Assembly (NCBI GenBank): GCA_964016885.1
Contig: OZ024742.1
Span: forward strand, 13,349,311 to 13,413,310
DNA: 64,000 nucleotides
Direction of reading: 5' to 3'
DNA from: Eledone cirrhosa
Lineage: Eukaryota > Mollusca > Cephalopoda > Octopoda > Eledonidae
Shown here: positions 23,641 to 37,500 of the stretch, piece by piece
How positions within the stretch are numbered: the first letter of the stretch is position 1
Layout of the letters: each line of letters begins with the position of its first letter
Notes under the pieces: generated by a model
What the model saw: the letters and a program-made list of their open reading frames with translations, nothing else
Databases searched by the model: none
Told to the model about the DNA's origin: nothing
Program-made: the position numbers and the translations under genes

Positions 23641-25770
23641 TCAGTTAAAGGCAAATACGGGAGGATCAAATAAAGGAAAATACTTGAGGATCAGTTAAAA
23701 TAAAATACTGGAAGATCAGGTAAAGTAAAATACTGGAGGATCAGTTAAAATAAAACACTGGAATATCAGTAAAAGGAAAATACTGGAGGATCAGTTAAAA
23801 TAACATACTGGAGGATCAGTTAATGGAAAGTACTGGAAGATCAGTTAAAGAAAATACTGGAGGATCAGTTAAAGTAAAATACTGGAGGATCAATTAAAGG
23901 AAAATACTGGAGGATCAGTTAAAGGAAAATACTGGAGGATCAGTTAAAGGAAAATACTGGAGGATCAGTTAAATCAAATACTGGAGGATCAGTTAAAGGG
24001 AAATATTTAAGGATCAGCTAAAGAAAATATTGGAGGATCAGTTAAGTAAAATACTGGAGGATCAGTTAAAATAAAATACTGGAGGATCAGTTAAAGGAAA
24101 ATACTGGAGGATCAGTTAAAGGAAAATACTGGAGGATCAGTTAAATCAAATACTGGAGGATCAGTTAAAGGAAAATACTGAAGGATCAGTTAAAGGAAAA
24201 TACTGGAGGATCAGTTAAAAGAAAATACTGGAGGATTAGTTAAAATAAAATACTGGAGGATCAGTTATAATAAAATACTGGAGGAATATTTAAAGTAAAA
24301 TACTTGAGGATCAGTAAAAATAAAATACTGGAGGATCAGTTAATGGTAAGTACTGGAGGATCAGTTAAAATAAAATACTGGAGGATCAGTTAAAGGAAAA
24401 TACTGGAGGATCAGTGAAAGGAAAATACTGGAGGATCAGTTAAAATAAAATACTGGAGGATCAGTTAAAGGAAAATACTGGAGGATCAGTTAAAGGAAAA
24501 TACTGGAGGATCAGTCAAAGAAAAATACTGGAGCATCAGTTAAAGGGAAATTGTTAAGGATCAGTTAAAGAAAATACTGGAGGATCAGTTAAAGGTAAAT
24601 ACTGAAGGATCAGTTAATGGAAAATACTGGAGGATCAGTTAATGGAAAATACTGCAGGATCAGTTAAAGGAAAATACTGGAGGATTAGTTAAAATAAAAT
24701 ACTGGAGGATCAGTTAAATGAAAATACTGGAGGATCAGTTAAAGGAAAATACTGGAGGATCAGTTAAAGGAAAATACTGGAGGATCAGTTAAAATAAAAT
24801 ACTGAAGGATCAATTAAAGGAAAATACTGGAGGATCAGTTAAATAAAATACTGGAGGATCAGTTAAAGGAAAATACAAAGGATCAGTTAAAGGAAAATAC
24901 TGGAGGATCAGTTAAAATAAAATACTGAAGGATCAATTAAAGGAAAATACTGGAGGATCAGTTAAATAAAATACTGGAGGATCGGTTAAAGGAAAATACA
25001 AAGGATCAGCTAAAGGAAAATACTGGAGGATCAGTTAAAATAAAATACTGGAGGAGCAGTTAAAGGCAAATACGGGAGGATCAAATAAAGGAAAATACTT
25101 GAGGATCAGTTAAAATAAAATACTGGAGGATCAGGTAAAGTAAAATACTGGAGGATCAGTTAAAATAAAACACTGGAGTATCAGTAAAAGGAAAATACTG
25201 GAGGATCAGTTAAAATAAAATACTGGAGGATCAGTTAATGGAAAGTACTGGAAGATCAGTTAAAGAAAATACTGGAGGATCAGTTAAAGTAAAATATTGG
25301 AGGATCAGTTAAAGGAAAATACTGGAGGATCAGTTAAAGGAAAATACTGGAGGATCAGTTAAAGGAAAATACTGGAGGATCAGTTAAATCAAATACTGGA
25401 GGATCAGTTAAAGGGAAATATTTAAGGATCAGGTAAAGAAAATATTGGAGGATCAGTTAAGTTAAATACTGGATGATCAGTTAAAATAAAATACTGGAGG
25501 ACCAGTTAAAGGAAAATACTGTAGGATCAGTTAAAGGAAAATACTGGAGGATCAGTTAAATAAAATACTGGAGGATCAGTTAAAGGAAAATACTGAAGGA
25601 TCAGTTAAAGGATAATACTGAAGGATCAGTTAAATCAAATACTGGAGGATCAGTTAAAGAAAAATACTGGAGGATCAGTTAAAGAAAAATACTGGAGAAT
25701 CAGTTAAAATAAAATACTGGTGGATCAGTTAAAGGAAAATACTGGAGGATCAGTTATAATAAAATACTGG
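23641..25770. repeat. 2,134-bp tandem duplication, copy 1
   Basis: Matches 25,775-27,904 at a constant offset of 2,134 bp. Checked at TACGGG (23,651/25,785), CACTGGAATATCAG (23,755/25,889), GGAATATTT (24,284/26,418), GGAGGAGCAG (25,051/27,185), the TCAAATAAAG unit (25,081/27,215) and the TC unit (25,381/27,515). I saw no substitution or indel between copies at any line compared. It ends with GGTGGATCAG and TTATAATAAA units and joins the second copy at about 25,766-25,775. Confidence 0.9.
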
Positions 25771-27904
25771 AGGATCAGTTAAAGGCAAATACGGGAGGAT
25801 CAAATAAAGGAAAATACTTGAGGATCAGTTAAAATAAAATACTGGAAGATCAGGTAAAGTAAAATACTGGAGGATCAGTTAAAATAAAACACTGGAATAT
25901 CAGTAAAAGGAAAATACTGGAGGATCAGTTAAAATAACATACTGGAGGATCAGTTAATGGAAAGTACTGGAAGATCAGTTAAAGAAAATACTGGAGGATC
26001 AGTTAAAGTAAAATACTGGAGGATCAATTAAAGGAAAATACTGGAGGATCAGTTAAAGGAAAATACTGGAGGATCAGTTAAAGGAAAATACTGGAGGATC
26101 AGTTAAATCAAATACTGGAGGATCAGTTAAAGGGAAATATTTAAGGATCAGCTAAAGAAAATATTGGAGGATCAGTTAAGTAAAATACTGGAGGATCAGT
26201 TAAAATAAAATACTGGAGGATCAGTTAAAGGAAAATACTGGAGGATCAGTTAAAGGAAAATACTGGAGGATCAGTTAAATCAAATACTGGAGGATCAGTT
26301 AAAGGAAAATACTGAAGGATCAGTTAAAGGAAAATACTGGAGGATCAGTTAAAAGAAAATACTGGAGGATTAGTTAAAATAAAATACTGGAGGATCAGTT
26401 ATAATAAAATACTGGAGGAATATTTAAAGTAAAATACTTGAGGATCAGTAAAAATAAAATACTGGAGGATCAGTTAATGGTAAGTACTGGAGGATCAGTT
26501 AAAATAAAATACTGGAGGATCAGTTAAAGGAAAATACTGGAGGATCAGTGAAAGGAAAATACTGGAGGATCAGTTAAAATAAAATACTGGAGGATCAGTT
26601 AAAGGAAAATACTGGAGGATCAGTTAAAGGAAAATACTGGAGGATCAGTCAAAGAAAAATACTGGAGCATCAGTTAAAGGGAAATTGTTAAGGATCAGTT
26701 AAAGAAAATACTGGAGGATCAGTTAAAGGTAAATACTGAAGGATCAGTTAATGGAAAATACTGGAGGATCAGTTAATGGAAAATACTGCAGGATCAGTTA
26801 AAGGAAAATACTGGAGGATTAGTTAAAATAAAATACTGGAGGATCAGTTAAATGAAAATACTGGAGGATCAGTTAAAGGAAAATACTGGAGGATCAGTTA
26901 AAGGAAAATACTGGAGGATCAGTTAAAATAAAATACTGAAGGATCAATTAAAGGAAAATACTGGAGGATCAGTTAAATAAAATACTGGAGGATCAGTTAA
27001 AGGAAAATACAAAGGATCAGTTAAAGGAAAATACTGGAGGATCAGTTAAAATAAAATACTGAAGGATCAATTAAAGGAAAATACTGGAGGATCAGTTAAA
27101 TAAAATACTGGAGGATCGGTTAAAGGAAAATACAAAGGATCAGCTAAAGGAAAATACTGGAGGATCAGTTAAAATAAAATACTGGAGGAGCAGTTAAAGG
27201 CAAATACGGGAGGATCAAATAAAGGAAAATACTTGAGGATCAGTTAAAATAAAATACTGGAGGATCAGGTAAAGTAAAATACTGGAGGATCAGTTAAAAT
27301 AAAACACTGGAGTATCAGTAAAAGGAAAATACTGGAGGATCAGTTAAAATAAAATACTGGAGGATCAGTTAATGGAAAGTACTGGAAGATCAGTTAAAGA
27401 AAATACTGGAGGATCAGTTAAAGTAAAATATTGGAGGATCAGTTAAAGGAAAATACTGGAGGATCAGTTAAAGGAAAATACTGGAGGATCAGTTAAAGGA
27501 AAATACTGGAGGATCAGTTAAATCAAATACTGGAGGATCAGTTAAAGGGAAATATTTAAGGATCAGGTAAAGAAAATATTGGAGGATCAGTTAAGTTAAA
27601 TACTGGATGATCAGTTAAAATAAAATACTGGAGGACCAGTTAAAGGAAAATACTGTAGGATCAGTTAAAGGAAAATACTGGAGGATCAGTTAAATAAAAT
27701 ACTGGAGGATCAGTTAAAGGAAAATACTGAAGGATCAGTTAAAGGATAATACTGAAGGATCAGTTAAATCAAATACTGGAGGATCAGTTAAAGAAAAATA
27801 CTGGAGGATCAGTTAAAGAAAAATACTGGAGAATCAGTTAAAATAAAATACTGGTGGATCAGTTAAAGGAAAATACTGGAGGATCAGTTATAATAAAATA
27901 CTGG
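25771..27904. repeat. 2,134-bp tandem duplication, copy 2
   Basis: Apparently perfect copy of the preceding block. The copies part at the right end: copy 1 continues CTGGAGGATCAG into the new unit at 25,767, while copy 2 continues CTGGAGGAACAG at about 27,901. Lack of divergence marks it as one of the youngest events here, or as an assembly duplication. Confidence 0.9.
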
Positions 27905-29544
27905 AGGAACAGTTAAAGTAAAATACTGGAGGATCAGTAAAAATAAAATACTGGAGGATCAGTTAAAGGAAAATACTGGAGGATTAGTTAAAGGAAAATA
28001 CTGGAGGATCAGTTAAAGGAAAATACTGGAGGATCAGTTAAAATAAAATACTGAAGGATCAATTAAAGGAAAATACTGGAGGATCAGTTCAATAAAATAC
28101 TGGAGGATCAGTTAAAGGAAAATACAAAGGATCAGTTAAAGGAAAATACTGGAGGATCAGTTAAAATAAAATACTGAAGGATCAATTAAAGGAAAATACT
28201 GGAGGATCAGTTAAATAAAATACTGGAGGATCGGTTAAAGGAAAATACAAAGGATCAGCTAAAGGAAAATACTGGAGGATCAGTTAAAATAAAATACTGG
28301 AGGATCAGTTAAAGACAAATACGGGAGGATCAAATAAAGGAAAATACTTGAGGATCAGTTAAAATAAAATACTGGAGGATCAGATAAAGTAAAATACTGG
28401 AGGATCAGTTAAAATAAAACACTGGAATATCAGTAAAAGGAAAATACTGGAGGATCAGTTAAAATAACATACTGGAGGATCAGTTAATGGAAAGTACTGG
28501 AAGATCAGTTAAAGAAAATACTGGAGGATCAGTTAAAGTAAAATACTGGAGGATCAGTTAAAGGAAAATACTGGAGGATCAGTTAAAGGAAAATACTGGA
28601 GGATCAGTTAAATCAAATACTGGAGGATCAGTTAAAGGGAAATATTTTAGGATCAGCTAAAGAAAATATTGGAGGATCAGTTACGTAAAATACTGGAGGA
28701 TCAGTTAAAATAAAATACTGGAGGATCAGTTAAAGGAAAATACTGGAGGATCAGTTAAAGGAAAATACTGGAGGATCAGTTAAATCAAATACTGGAGGAT
28801 CAGTTAAAGGAAAATACTGAAGGATCAGTTAAAGGAAAATACTGGAGGATCAATTAAAAGAAAATACTGGAGGATTAGTTAAAATAAAATACTGGAGGAT
28901 CAGTTAAAGGAATATACTGGAGGATCAGTTAAAGGAAAATACTGGAGGATCAGTTAAAATAAAATACTGGAGGATCAGTTAAAGGAAAATACTGGAGGAT
29001 CAGTTATAATAAAATACTGGAGGAATATTTAAAGTAAAATACTTGAGGATCAGTAAAAATAAAATACTGGAGGATCAGTTAATGGTAAGTACTGGAGGAT
29101 CAGTTAAAATAAAATACAGGAGGATCAGTTAAAGGAAAATACTGGAGGATCAGTTAAAGGAAAATACTGGAGGATCAGTTAAAATAAAATACTGGAGGAT
29201 CAGTTAAAGGAAAATACTGGAGGATCAGTTAAAGGAAAATACTGGAGGATCAGTCAAAGAAAAATACTGGAGCATCAGTTAAAGGGAAATTGTTAAGGAT
29301 CAGTTAAAGAAAATATTGGAGGATCAGTTAAAGGTAAATACTGAAGGATCAGTTAATGGAAAATACTGGAGGATCAGTTAATGGAAAATACTGCAGGATC
29401 AGTTAAAGGAAAATACTGGAGGATTAGTTAAAATAAAATACTGGAGGATCAGTTAAATGAAAATACTGGAGGATCAGTTAAAGGAAAATACTGGAGGATC
29501 AGTTAAAGGAAAATACTGGAGGATCAGTTAAAATAAAATACTGA
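27905..29544. repeat. Mosaic array segment with a GGAACAG block start
   Basis: Opens with the GGAACAGTTAAAG unit that marks one class of higher-order copy (also 31,251; 34,371; 40,811; 42,893; 47,928; 50,931; 54,801; 55,341; 59,169). It contains private changes such as CAGTTCAATAAAA near 28,087, AAAGACAAATACGGG near 28,313 and TTACGTAAAA near 28,681. The GGAATATTTAAAG landmark is at 29,024, 2,606 bp after the previous one. Confidence 0.8.
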
Positions 29545-30003
29545 AGGATCAATTAAAGGAAAATACTGGAGGATCAGTTAAATAAAATACTGGAGGATCA
29601 GTTAAAGGAAAATACAAAGGATCAGTTAAAGGAAAATACTGGAGGATCAGTTAAAATAAAATACTGAAAGATCAATTAAAGGAAAATACTGGAGGATCAG
29701 TTAAATAAAATACTGGAGGATCGGTTAAATGAAAATACAAAGGATCAGCTAAAGGAAAATTCTGGAGGATCAGTTAAAATAAAATACTGGAGGATCAGTT
29801 AAAGACAAATACGGGAGGATCAAATAAAGGAAAATACTTGAGGATCAGTTAAAATAAAATACTGGAGGATCAGGTAAAGTAAAATACTGGAGGATCATTT
29901 AAATAAAATACTGGAGGATCAGTTAAAGGAAAATACTGGAGGATCAGTTAAAATAAAATACTGGAGGATCAGTTAATGGAAAGTACTGGAAGATCAGTTA
30001 AAG
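29545..30003. repeat. 740-bp-offset tandem duplication, copy 1
   Basis: Matches 30,285-30,743 at offset 740 bp (AATTAAAGG 29,551/30,291; TTAAATAAAA 29,701/30,441). One difference is CTGAAAG at about 29,662 against CTGAAGG. Right of 30,003 copy 1 continues with AAGGAAAA while copy 2 continues with AAGAAAA, the form seen in other higher-order copies. Confidence 0.87.
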
Positions 30004-30284
30004 GAAAATACTGGAGGATCAGTTAAATCAAATACTGGAGGATCAGTTAAAGGGAAATATTTAAGGATCAGGTACAGAAAATATTGGAGTATCAGTTAAG
30101 TTAAATACTGGATGATCAGTTAAAATAAAATACTGGAGGATCAGTTAAAGGAAAATACTGGAGGATCAGTTAAAGGAAAATACTGGAGGATCAGTTAAAT
30201 AAAATACTGGAGAATCAGTTAAAGGAAAATACTGAAGGATCAGTTAAAGGATAATACTGAAGGATCAGTTAAATCAAATACTGG

Positions 30285-30743
30285 AGGATCAATTAAAGGA
30301 AAATACTGGAGGATCAGTTAAATAAAATACTGGAGGATCAGTTAAAGGAAAATACAAAGGATCAGTTAAAGGAAAATACTGGAGGATCAGTTAAAATAAA
30401 ATACTGAAGGATCAATTAAAGGAAAATACTGGAGGATCAGTTAAATAAAATACTGGAGGATCGGTTAAATGAAAATACAAAGGATCAGCTAAAGGAAAAT
30501 TCTGGAGGATCAGTTAAAATAAAATACTGGAGGATCAGTTAAAGACAAATACGGGAGGATCAAATAAAGGAAAATACTTGAGGATCAGTTAAAATAAAAT
30601 ACTGGAGGATCAGGTAAAGTAAAATACTGGAGGATCATTTAAATAAAATACTGGAGGATCAGTTAAAGGAAAATACTGGAGGATCAGTTAAAATAAAATA
30701 CTGGAGGATCAGTTAATGGAAAGTACTGGAAGATCAGTTAAAG
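30285..30743. repeat. 740-bp-offset tandem duplication, copy 2
   Basis: Copy of 29,545-30,003. The linking piece 30,004-30,284 also recurs: its rare GGTACAG unit at 30,071 matches 30,910 at offset 839, which is 740 plus 99 bp (four monomers). The larger duplicated unit therefore included both pieces and copy 1 lost about four monomers at its junction. Confidence 0.85.
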
Positions 30744-30889
30744 AAAATACTGGAGGATCAGTTAAAGTAAAATATTGGAGGATCAGTTAAAGGAAAATAC
30801 TGGAGGATCAGTTAAAGGAAAATACTGGAGGATCAGTTAAAGGAAAATACTGGAGGATCAGTTAAATCAAATACTGGAGGATCAGTTAA

Positions 30890-33800
30890 AGGGAAATATT
30901 TAAGGATCAGGTACAGAAAATATTGGAGGATCAGTTAAGTTAAATACTGGATGATCAGTTAAAATAAAATACTGGAGGATCAGTTAAAGGAAAATACTGG
31001 AGGATCAGTTTAAGGAAAATACTGGAGGATCAGTTAAATCAAATACTGGAGGATCAGTTAAAGGAAAATACTGAAGGATCAGTTGAAGGATAATACTGAA
31101 GGATCAGTTAAATCAAATACTGGAGGATCAGTTAAAGAAAAATACTGGAGGATCAGTTAAAGAAAAATACTGGAGGATCAGTTAAAATAAAATACTGGAG
31201 GATCAGTTAAAGGAAAATACTGGAGGATCAGTTATAATAAAATACTGGAGGAACAGTTAAAGTAAAATACTGGAGGATCAGTAAAAATAAAATACTGGAG
31301 GATCAGTTAAAGGAAAATACTGGAGGATTAGTTAAAGGAAAATACTGGAGGATCAGTTAAAAGAAAATACTGAAGGATCAGTTAAAGAAAATATTGGAGG
31401 ATCAGTTAAATCAAATACTGGAGGATCAGTTAAAGGGAAATACTTAAGGATCAGTTAAAGAAAATATTGGAGGACCAGTTAAGTAAAGTACTGGAGGATC
31501 AGTTAAAATAAAATACTGGAGGATCAGTTAAAGGAAAATACTTGAGGATCAGTTAAAGGAAAATACTGGAGGATCAGTTAAATAAAATACTGGAGGATCA
31601 GGTAAAGGAAAATACAAAGGATCAGCTAAAGGAAAATACTGGAGGATCAGTTAAAATAAAATACTGGAGGATCAGTTAAAGGCAAATACGGGAGGATCAA
31701 ATAAAGGAAAATACTTGAGGATCAGTTAAAATAAAATACTGGAGGATCAGTTAAAGTAAAATACTGGAGGATCAGTTAAAATAAAACACTGGAGGATAAG
31801 TAAAAGGAAAATACTGGAGGATCAGTTAAAATAAAATACTGGAGGATCAGTTAATGGAAAGTACTGGAAGATCAGTTAAAGAAAATACTGGAGGATCAGT
31901 TAAAGTAAAATACTGGAGGATCAGTTAAAGGAAAAAAATGGAGGATCAGTTAAAGGAAAATACTGGAGGATCAATTAAAGGAAAATACTGGAGGATCAGT
32001 TAAATCAAATACTGGAGGATCAGTTACAGGGAAATATTTAAGGATCAGGTAAAGAAGATATTGGAGGATCAGTTAAGTTAAATACTGGAGGATCAGTTAA
32101 AATAAAATACTGGAGGATCAATTAAAGGAAAATAATGGAGGATCAGTTAAATCAAATACTGGAGGATCAGTTAAAGGTAAATACTGAAGGATCAGTTAAT
32201 GGAAAATACTGGAGGATCAGTTAAAGGAAAATACTGAAGGATTAGTTAAAATAAATACTGGATGATCAGTTAAATGAAAATACTGGAGGATCAGTTAAAT
32301 CAAATACTGGAGGATCAGTTAAAGGTAAATACTGAAGGATCAGTTAATGGAAAATACTGGAGGATCAGTTAAAGGAAAATACTGGAGGATCAGTTAAAAG
32401 AAAATACTGGAGGATTAGTTAAAATAAAATACTGGAGGATCAGTTAAAGGAAAATACTGGAGGATCAGTTATAATAAAATACTGGAGGAATATTTAAAGT
32501 AAAATACTTGAGGATCAGTAAAAATAAAATACTGGAGGATCAGTTAATGGTAAGTACTGGAGGATCAGTTAAAATAAAATACTGGAGGATCAGTTAAAGG
32601 AAAATACTTGAGGATCAGTTAAAGGAAAATACTGGAGGATCAGTTAAAGGAAAATTCTGGAGGATCAGTTAAAATAAAATACTGGAGGATCAATTAAAGG
32701 AAAATATTGGCGGATCAGTAAAAATAAAATACTGGAGGCTCAGTTAAAGGAAAATACTGGAGGATCAGTTAAAATTAAATACTGGAGAATCAGTTAAAGG
32801 AAAATACTGAAGCATCAGTTAAAACAAAACACTGGAGTATCAGTTAAAGGAAAATACTGGAGGATTAGTTAAAATAAAATACTGGAGGATCAGTTAATGG
32901 AAAGTACTGGAAGATCAGTTAAAGAAAATACTGGAGGATCAGTTAAAGTAAAATACTGGAGGATCAGTTAAAATAAAATACTGGAGGATCAGTTAAAGGA
33001 AAATCCTGGAGGATCAGTTAAAGGAAAATACTGGAGGATCAGTCAAAGAAAAATACTGGAGCATCAGTTAAAGGGAAATTGTTAAGGATCATTTAAAGAA
33101 AATACTGGAGGATCAGTTAAGTAAAATACTGGAGGATACTTAAAATAAAATACTGGGGGATCAATTAAAGGAAAATACTGGAGGATCAGTTAAATCAAAT
33201 ACTGGAGGATCAGTTAAAGGTAAATACTGAAGGATCAGTTAATGGAAAATACTGGAGGATCAGTTAATGGAAAATACTGGAGGATCAGTTAAAGGAAAAT
33301 ACTGGAGGATTAGTTAAAATAAAATACTGGAGGATCAGTTAAATGAAAATACTGGAGGATCAGTTAAAGGAAAATACTGGAGGATCAGTTAAAGGAAAAT
33401 ACTGGAGGATCAGTTAAAATAAAATACTGAAGGATCAATTAAAGGAAAATATTGGAGGATCAGTTAAATAAAATACTGGAGGATCAGTTAAAGGAAAATA
33501 CAAAGGATCAGCTAAAGGCAAATACGGGAGGATCAAATAAAGGAAAATACTTGAGGATCAGTTAAAATAAAATACTGGAGGATCAGTAAAAGGAAAATAC
33601 TGGAGGATCAGTTAAAGGAAAATACTGGGGGATCAGTTAAAGGAAAATACTGGAGGATCAGTTAAATCAAATACTGGAGGATCAGTTAAAGGGAAATATT
33701 TAAGGATCAGTTAAAGAAAATATTGGAGGATCAGTTAAGTTAAATACTGGAGGATCAGTTAAAATAAAATACTGGAGGATCAGTTAATGGAAAGTACTGG

Positions 33801-34580
33801 AAGATCAGTTAAAGAAAATACTGGAGGATCAGTTAAAGTAAAATATTGGAGGATCAGTTAAAGGAAAATACTGGAGGATCAGTTAAAGGAAAATACTGGA
33901 GGATCAGTTAAAGGAAAATACTGGAGGATCAGTTAAATCAAATACTGGAGGATCAGTTAAAGGGAAATATTTAAGGATCAGGTAAAGAAAATATTGGAGG
34001 ATCAGTTAAGTTAAATACTGGATGATCAGTTAAAATAAAATACTGGAGGACCAGTTAAAGGAAAATACTGCAGGATCAGTTAAAGGAAAATACTGGAGGA
34101 TCAGTTAAATAAAATACTGGAGGATCAGTTAAAGGAAAATACTGAAGGATCAGTTAAAGGATAATACTGAAGGATCAGTTAAATCAAATACTGGAGGATC
34201 AGTTAAAGAAAAATACTGGAGGATCAGTTAAAGAAAAATACTGGAGAATCAGTTAAAATAAAATACTGGAGGATCAATTAAAGGAAAATACTGGAGGATC
34301 AGTAAAAATAAAATAGTGGTGGATCAGTTAAAGGAAAATACTGGAGGATCAGTTATAATAAAATACTGGAGGAACAGTTAAAGTAAAATATTGGAGGATC
34401 AGTAAAAATAAAATACTGGAGGATCAGTTAAAGGAAAATACTGGAGGATTAGTTAAAGGAAAATACTGGAGGATCAGTTAAAGGAAAATACTGGAGGATC
34501 AGTTAAAATAAAATACTGAAGGATCAATTAAAGGAAAATACTGGAGGATCAGTTAAATAAAATACTGGAGGATCAGTTAA
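30890..34580. repeat. 3.69-kb higher-order repeat, copy 1
   Basis: Tandem pair with 34,581-38,098. The offset is 3,691 bp at GGTACAG (30,910/34,601), GATAATACTG (31,090/34,781) and GGATAAG (31,795/35,486). It is 3,543 bp at GGAATATTT (32,488/36,031) and 3,518 bp at GCTAAAGG (33,511/37,029) and the later GATAATACTG unit (34,161/37,679). The 148-bp step equals six monomers present near 31,840-31,990 and absent from copy 2. The 25-bp step is one monomer. It contains a compressed GGATACTTAAAAT unit at about 33,131. Confidence 0.9.
33131..33147 (+). repeat. Shortened monomer variant (GGATACTT)
   Basis: Normal GGATCAGTTAAAAT or the sister copy's GGATAAGTTAAAAT is replaced by GGATACTTAAAAT, one base shorter. 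The equivalent unit at about 36,651 has GGATAAGTT, so this is a private small deletion in the 30.9-34.6 kb copy. Confidence 0.8.
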
Positions 34581-37500
34581 AGGGAAATATTTAAGGATCA
34601 GGTACAGAAAATATTGGAGGATCAGTTAAGTTAAATACTGGATGATCAGTTAAAATAAAATACTGGAGGATCAGTTAAAGGAAAATACTGGAGGATCAGT
34701 TAAAGGAAAATACTGGAGGATCAGTTAAATAAAATACTGGAGGATCAGTTAAAGGAAAATACTGAAGGATCAGTTAAAGGATAATACTGAAGGATCAGTT
34801 AAATCAAATACTGGAGGATCAGTTAAAGAAAAATACTGGAGGATCAGTTAAAGAAAAATACTGGAGGATCAGTTAAAATAAAATACTGGAGGATCAGTTA
34901 AAGGAAAATACTGGAGGATCAGTTATAATAAAATACTGGAGGAACAGTTAAAGTAAAATACTGGAGGATCAGTAAAAATAAAATACTGGAGGATCAGTTA
35001 AAGGAAAATACTGGAGGATTAGTTAAAGGAAAATACTGGAGGATCAGTTAAAAGAAAATACTGAAGGATCAGTTAAAGAAAATATTGGAGGATCAGTTAA
35101 ATCAAATACTGGAGGATCAGTTAAAGGGAAATACTTAAGGATCAGTTAAAGAAAATATTGGAGGACCAGTTAAGTAAAATACTGGAGGATCAGTTAAAAT
35201 AAAATACTGGAGGATCAGTTAAAGGAAAATACTTGAGGATCAGTTAAAGGAAAATACTGGAGGATCAGTTAAATAAAATACTGGAGGATCAGTTAAAGGA
35301 AAATACAAAGGATCAGCTAAAGGAAAATACTGGAGGATCAGTTAAAATAAAATACTGGAGGATCAGTTAAAGGCAAATACGGGAGGATCAAATAAAGGAA
35401 AATACTTGAGGATCAGTTAAAATAAAATACTGGAGGATCAGTTAAAGTAAAATACTGAAGGATCAGTTAAAATAAAACACTGGAGGATAAGTAAAAGGAA
35501 AATACTGGAGGATCAGTTAAAATAAAATACTGGAGGATCAGTTAAATCAAATACTGGAGGATCAGTTAAAGGGAAATATTTAAGGATCAGGTAAAGAAAA
35601 TATTGGAGGATCAGTTAAGTTAAATACTGGAGGATCAGTTAAAATAAAATGCTGGAGGATCAATTAAAGGAAAATAATGGAGGATCAGTTAAATCAAATA
35701 CTGGAGGATCAGTTAAAGGTAAATACTGAAGGATCAGTTAATGGAAAATACTGGAGGATCAGTTAAAGGAAAATACTGAAGGATTAGTTAAAATAAATAC
35801 TGGATGATCAGTTAAATGAAAATACTGGAGGATCAGTTAAATCAAATACTGGAGGATCAGTTAAAGGTAAATACTGAAGGATCAGTTAATGGAAAATACT
35901 GGAGGATCAGTTAAAGGAAAATACTGGAGGATCAGTTAAAAGAAAATACTGGAGGATTAGTTAAAATAAAATACTGGAGGATCAGTTAAAGGAAAATACT
36001 GGAGGATCAGTTATAATAAAATACTGGAGGAATATTTAAAGTAAAATACTTGAGGATCAGTAAAAATAAAATACTGGAGGATCAGTTAATGGTAAGTACT
36101 GGAGGATCAGTTAAAATAAAATACTGGAGGATCAGTTAAAGGAAAATACTGGAGGATCAGTTAAAGGAAAATACTGGAGGATCAGTTAAAGGAAAATTCT
36201 GGAGGATCAGTTAAAATAAAATACTGGAGGATCAATTAAAGGAAAATATTGGCGGATCAGTAAAAATAAAATACTGGAGGCTCAGTTAAAGGAAAATACT
36301 GGAGGATCAGTTAAAATTAAATACTGGAGAATCAGTTAAAGGAAAATACTGAAGCATCAGTTAAAACAAAACACTGGAGTATCAGTTAAAGGAAAATACT
36401 GGAGGATTAGTTAAAATAAAATACTGGAGGATCAGTTAATGGAAAGTACTGGAAGATCAGTTAAAGAAAATACTGGAGGATCAGTTAAAGTAAAATGCTG
36501 GAGGATCAGTTAAAATAAAATACTGGAGGATCAGTTAAAGGAAAATACTGGAGGATCAGTCAAAGAAAAATACTGGAGCATCAGTTAAAGGGAAATTGTT
36601 AAGGATCATTTAAAGAAAATACTGGAGGATCAGTTAAGTAAAATACTGGAGGATAAGTTAAAATAAAATACTGGGGGATCAATTAAAGGAAAATACTGGA
36701 GGATCAGTTAAATCAAATACTGGAGGATCAGTTAAAGGTAAATACTGAAGGATCAGTTAATGGAAAATACTGGAGGATCAGTTAATGGAAAATACTGGAG
36801 GATCAGTTAAAGGAAAATACTGGAGGATTAGTTAAAATAAAATACTGGAGGATCAGTTAAATGAAAATACTGGAGGATCAGTTAAAGGAAAACACTGGAG
36901 GATCAGTTAAAGGAAAATACTGGAGGATCAGTTAAAATAAAATACTGAAGGATCAATTAAAGGAAAATATTGGAGGATCAGTTAAATAAAATACTGGAGG
37001 ATCAGTTAAAGGAAAATACAAAGGATCAGCTAAAGGCAAATACGGGAGGATCAAATAAAGGAAAATACTTGAGGATCAGTTAAAATAAAATACTGGAGGA
37101 TCAGTAAAAGGAAAATACTGGAAGATCAGTTAAAGGAAAATACTGGGGGATCAGTTAAAGGAAAATACTGGAGGATCAGTTAAATCAAATACTGGAGGAT
37201 CAGTTAAAGGGAAATATTTAAGGATCAGGTAAAGAAAATATTGGAGGATCAGTTAAGTTAAATACTGGAGGATCAGTTAAAATAAAATACTGGAGGATCA
37301 GTTAATGGAAAGTACTGGAAGATCAGTTAAAGAAAATACTGGAGGATCAGTTAAAGTAAAATATTGGAGGATCAGTTAAAGGAAAATACTGGAGGATCAG
37401 TTAAAGGAAAATACTGGAGGATCAGTTAAAGGAAAATACTGGAGGATCAGTTAAATCAAATACTGGAGGATCAGTTAAAGGGAAATATTTAAGGATCAGG

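Noticed and set aside
27905..28100. Possible unique insertion at GGAACAG and CAGTTCAATAAAA units
   Set aside because: On reading, these are single-base variants of the normal monomer and the 25-bp register is kept on both sides.
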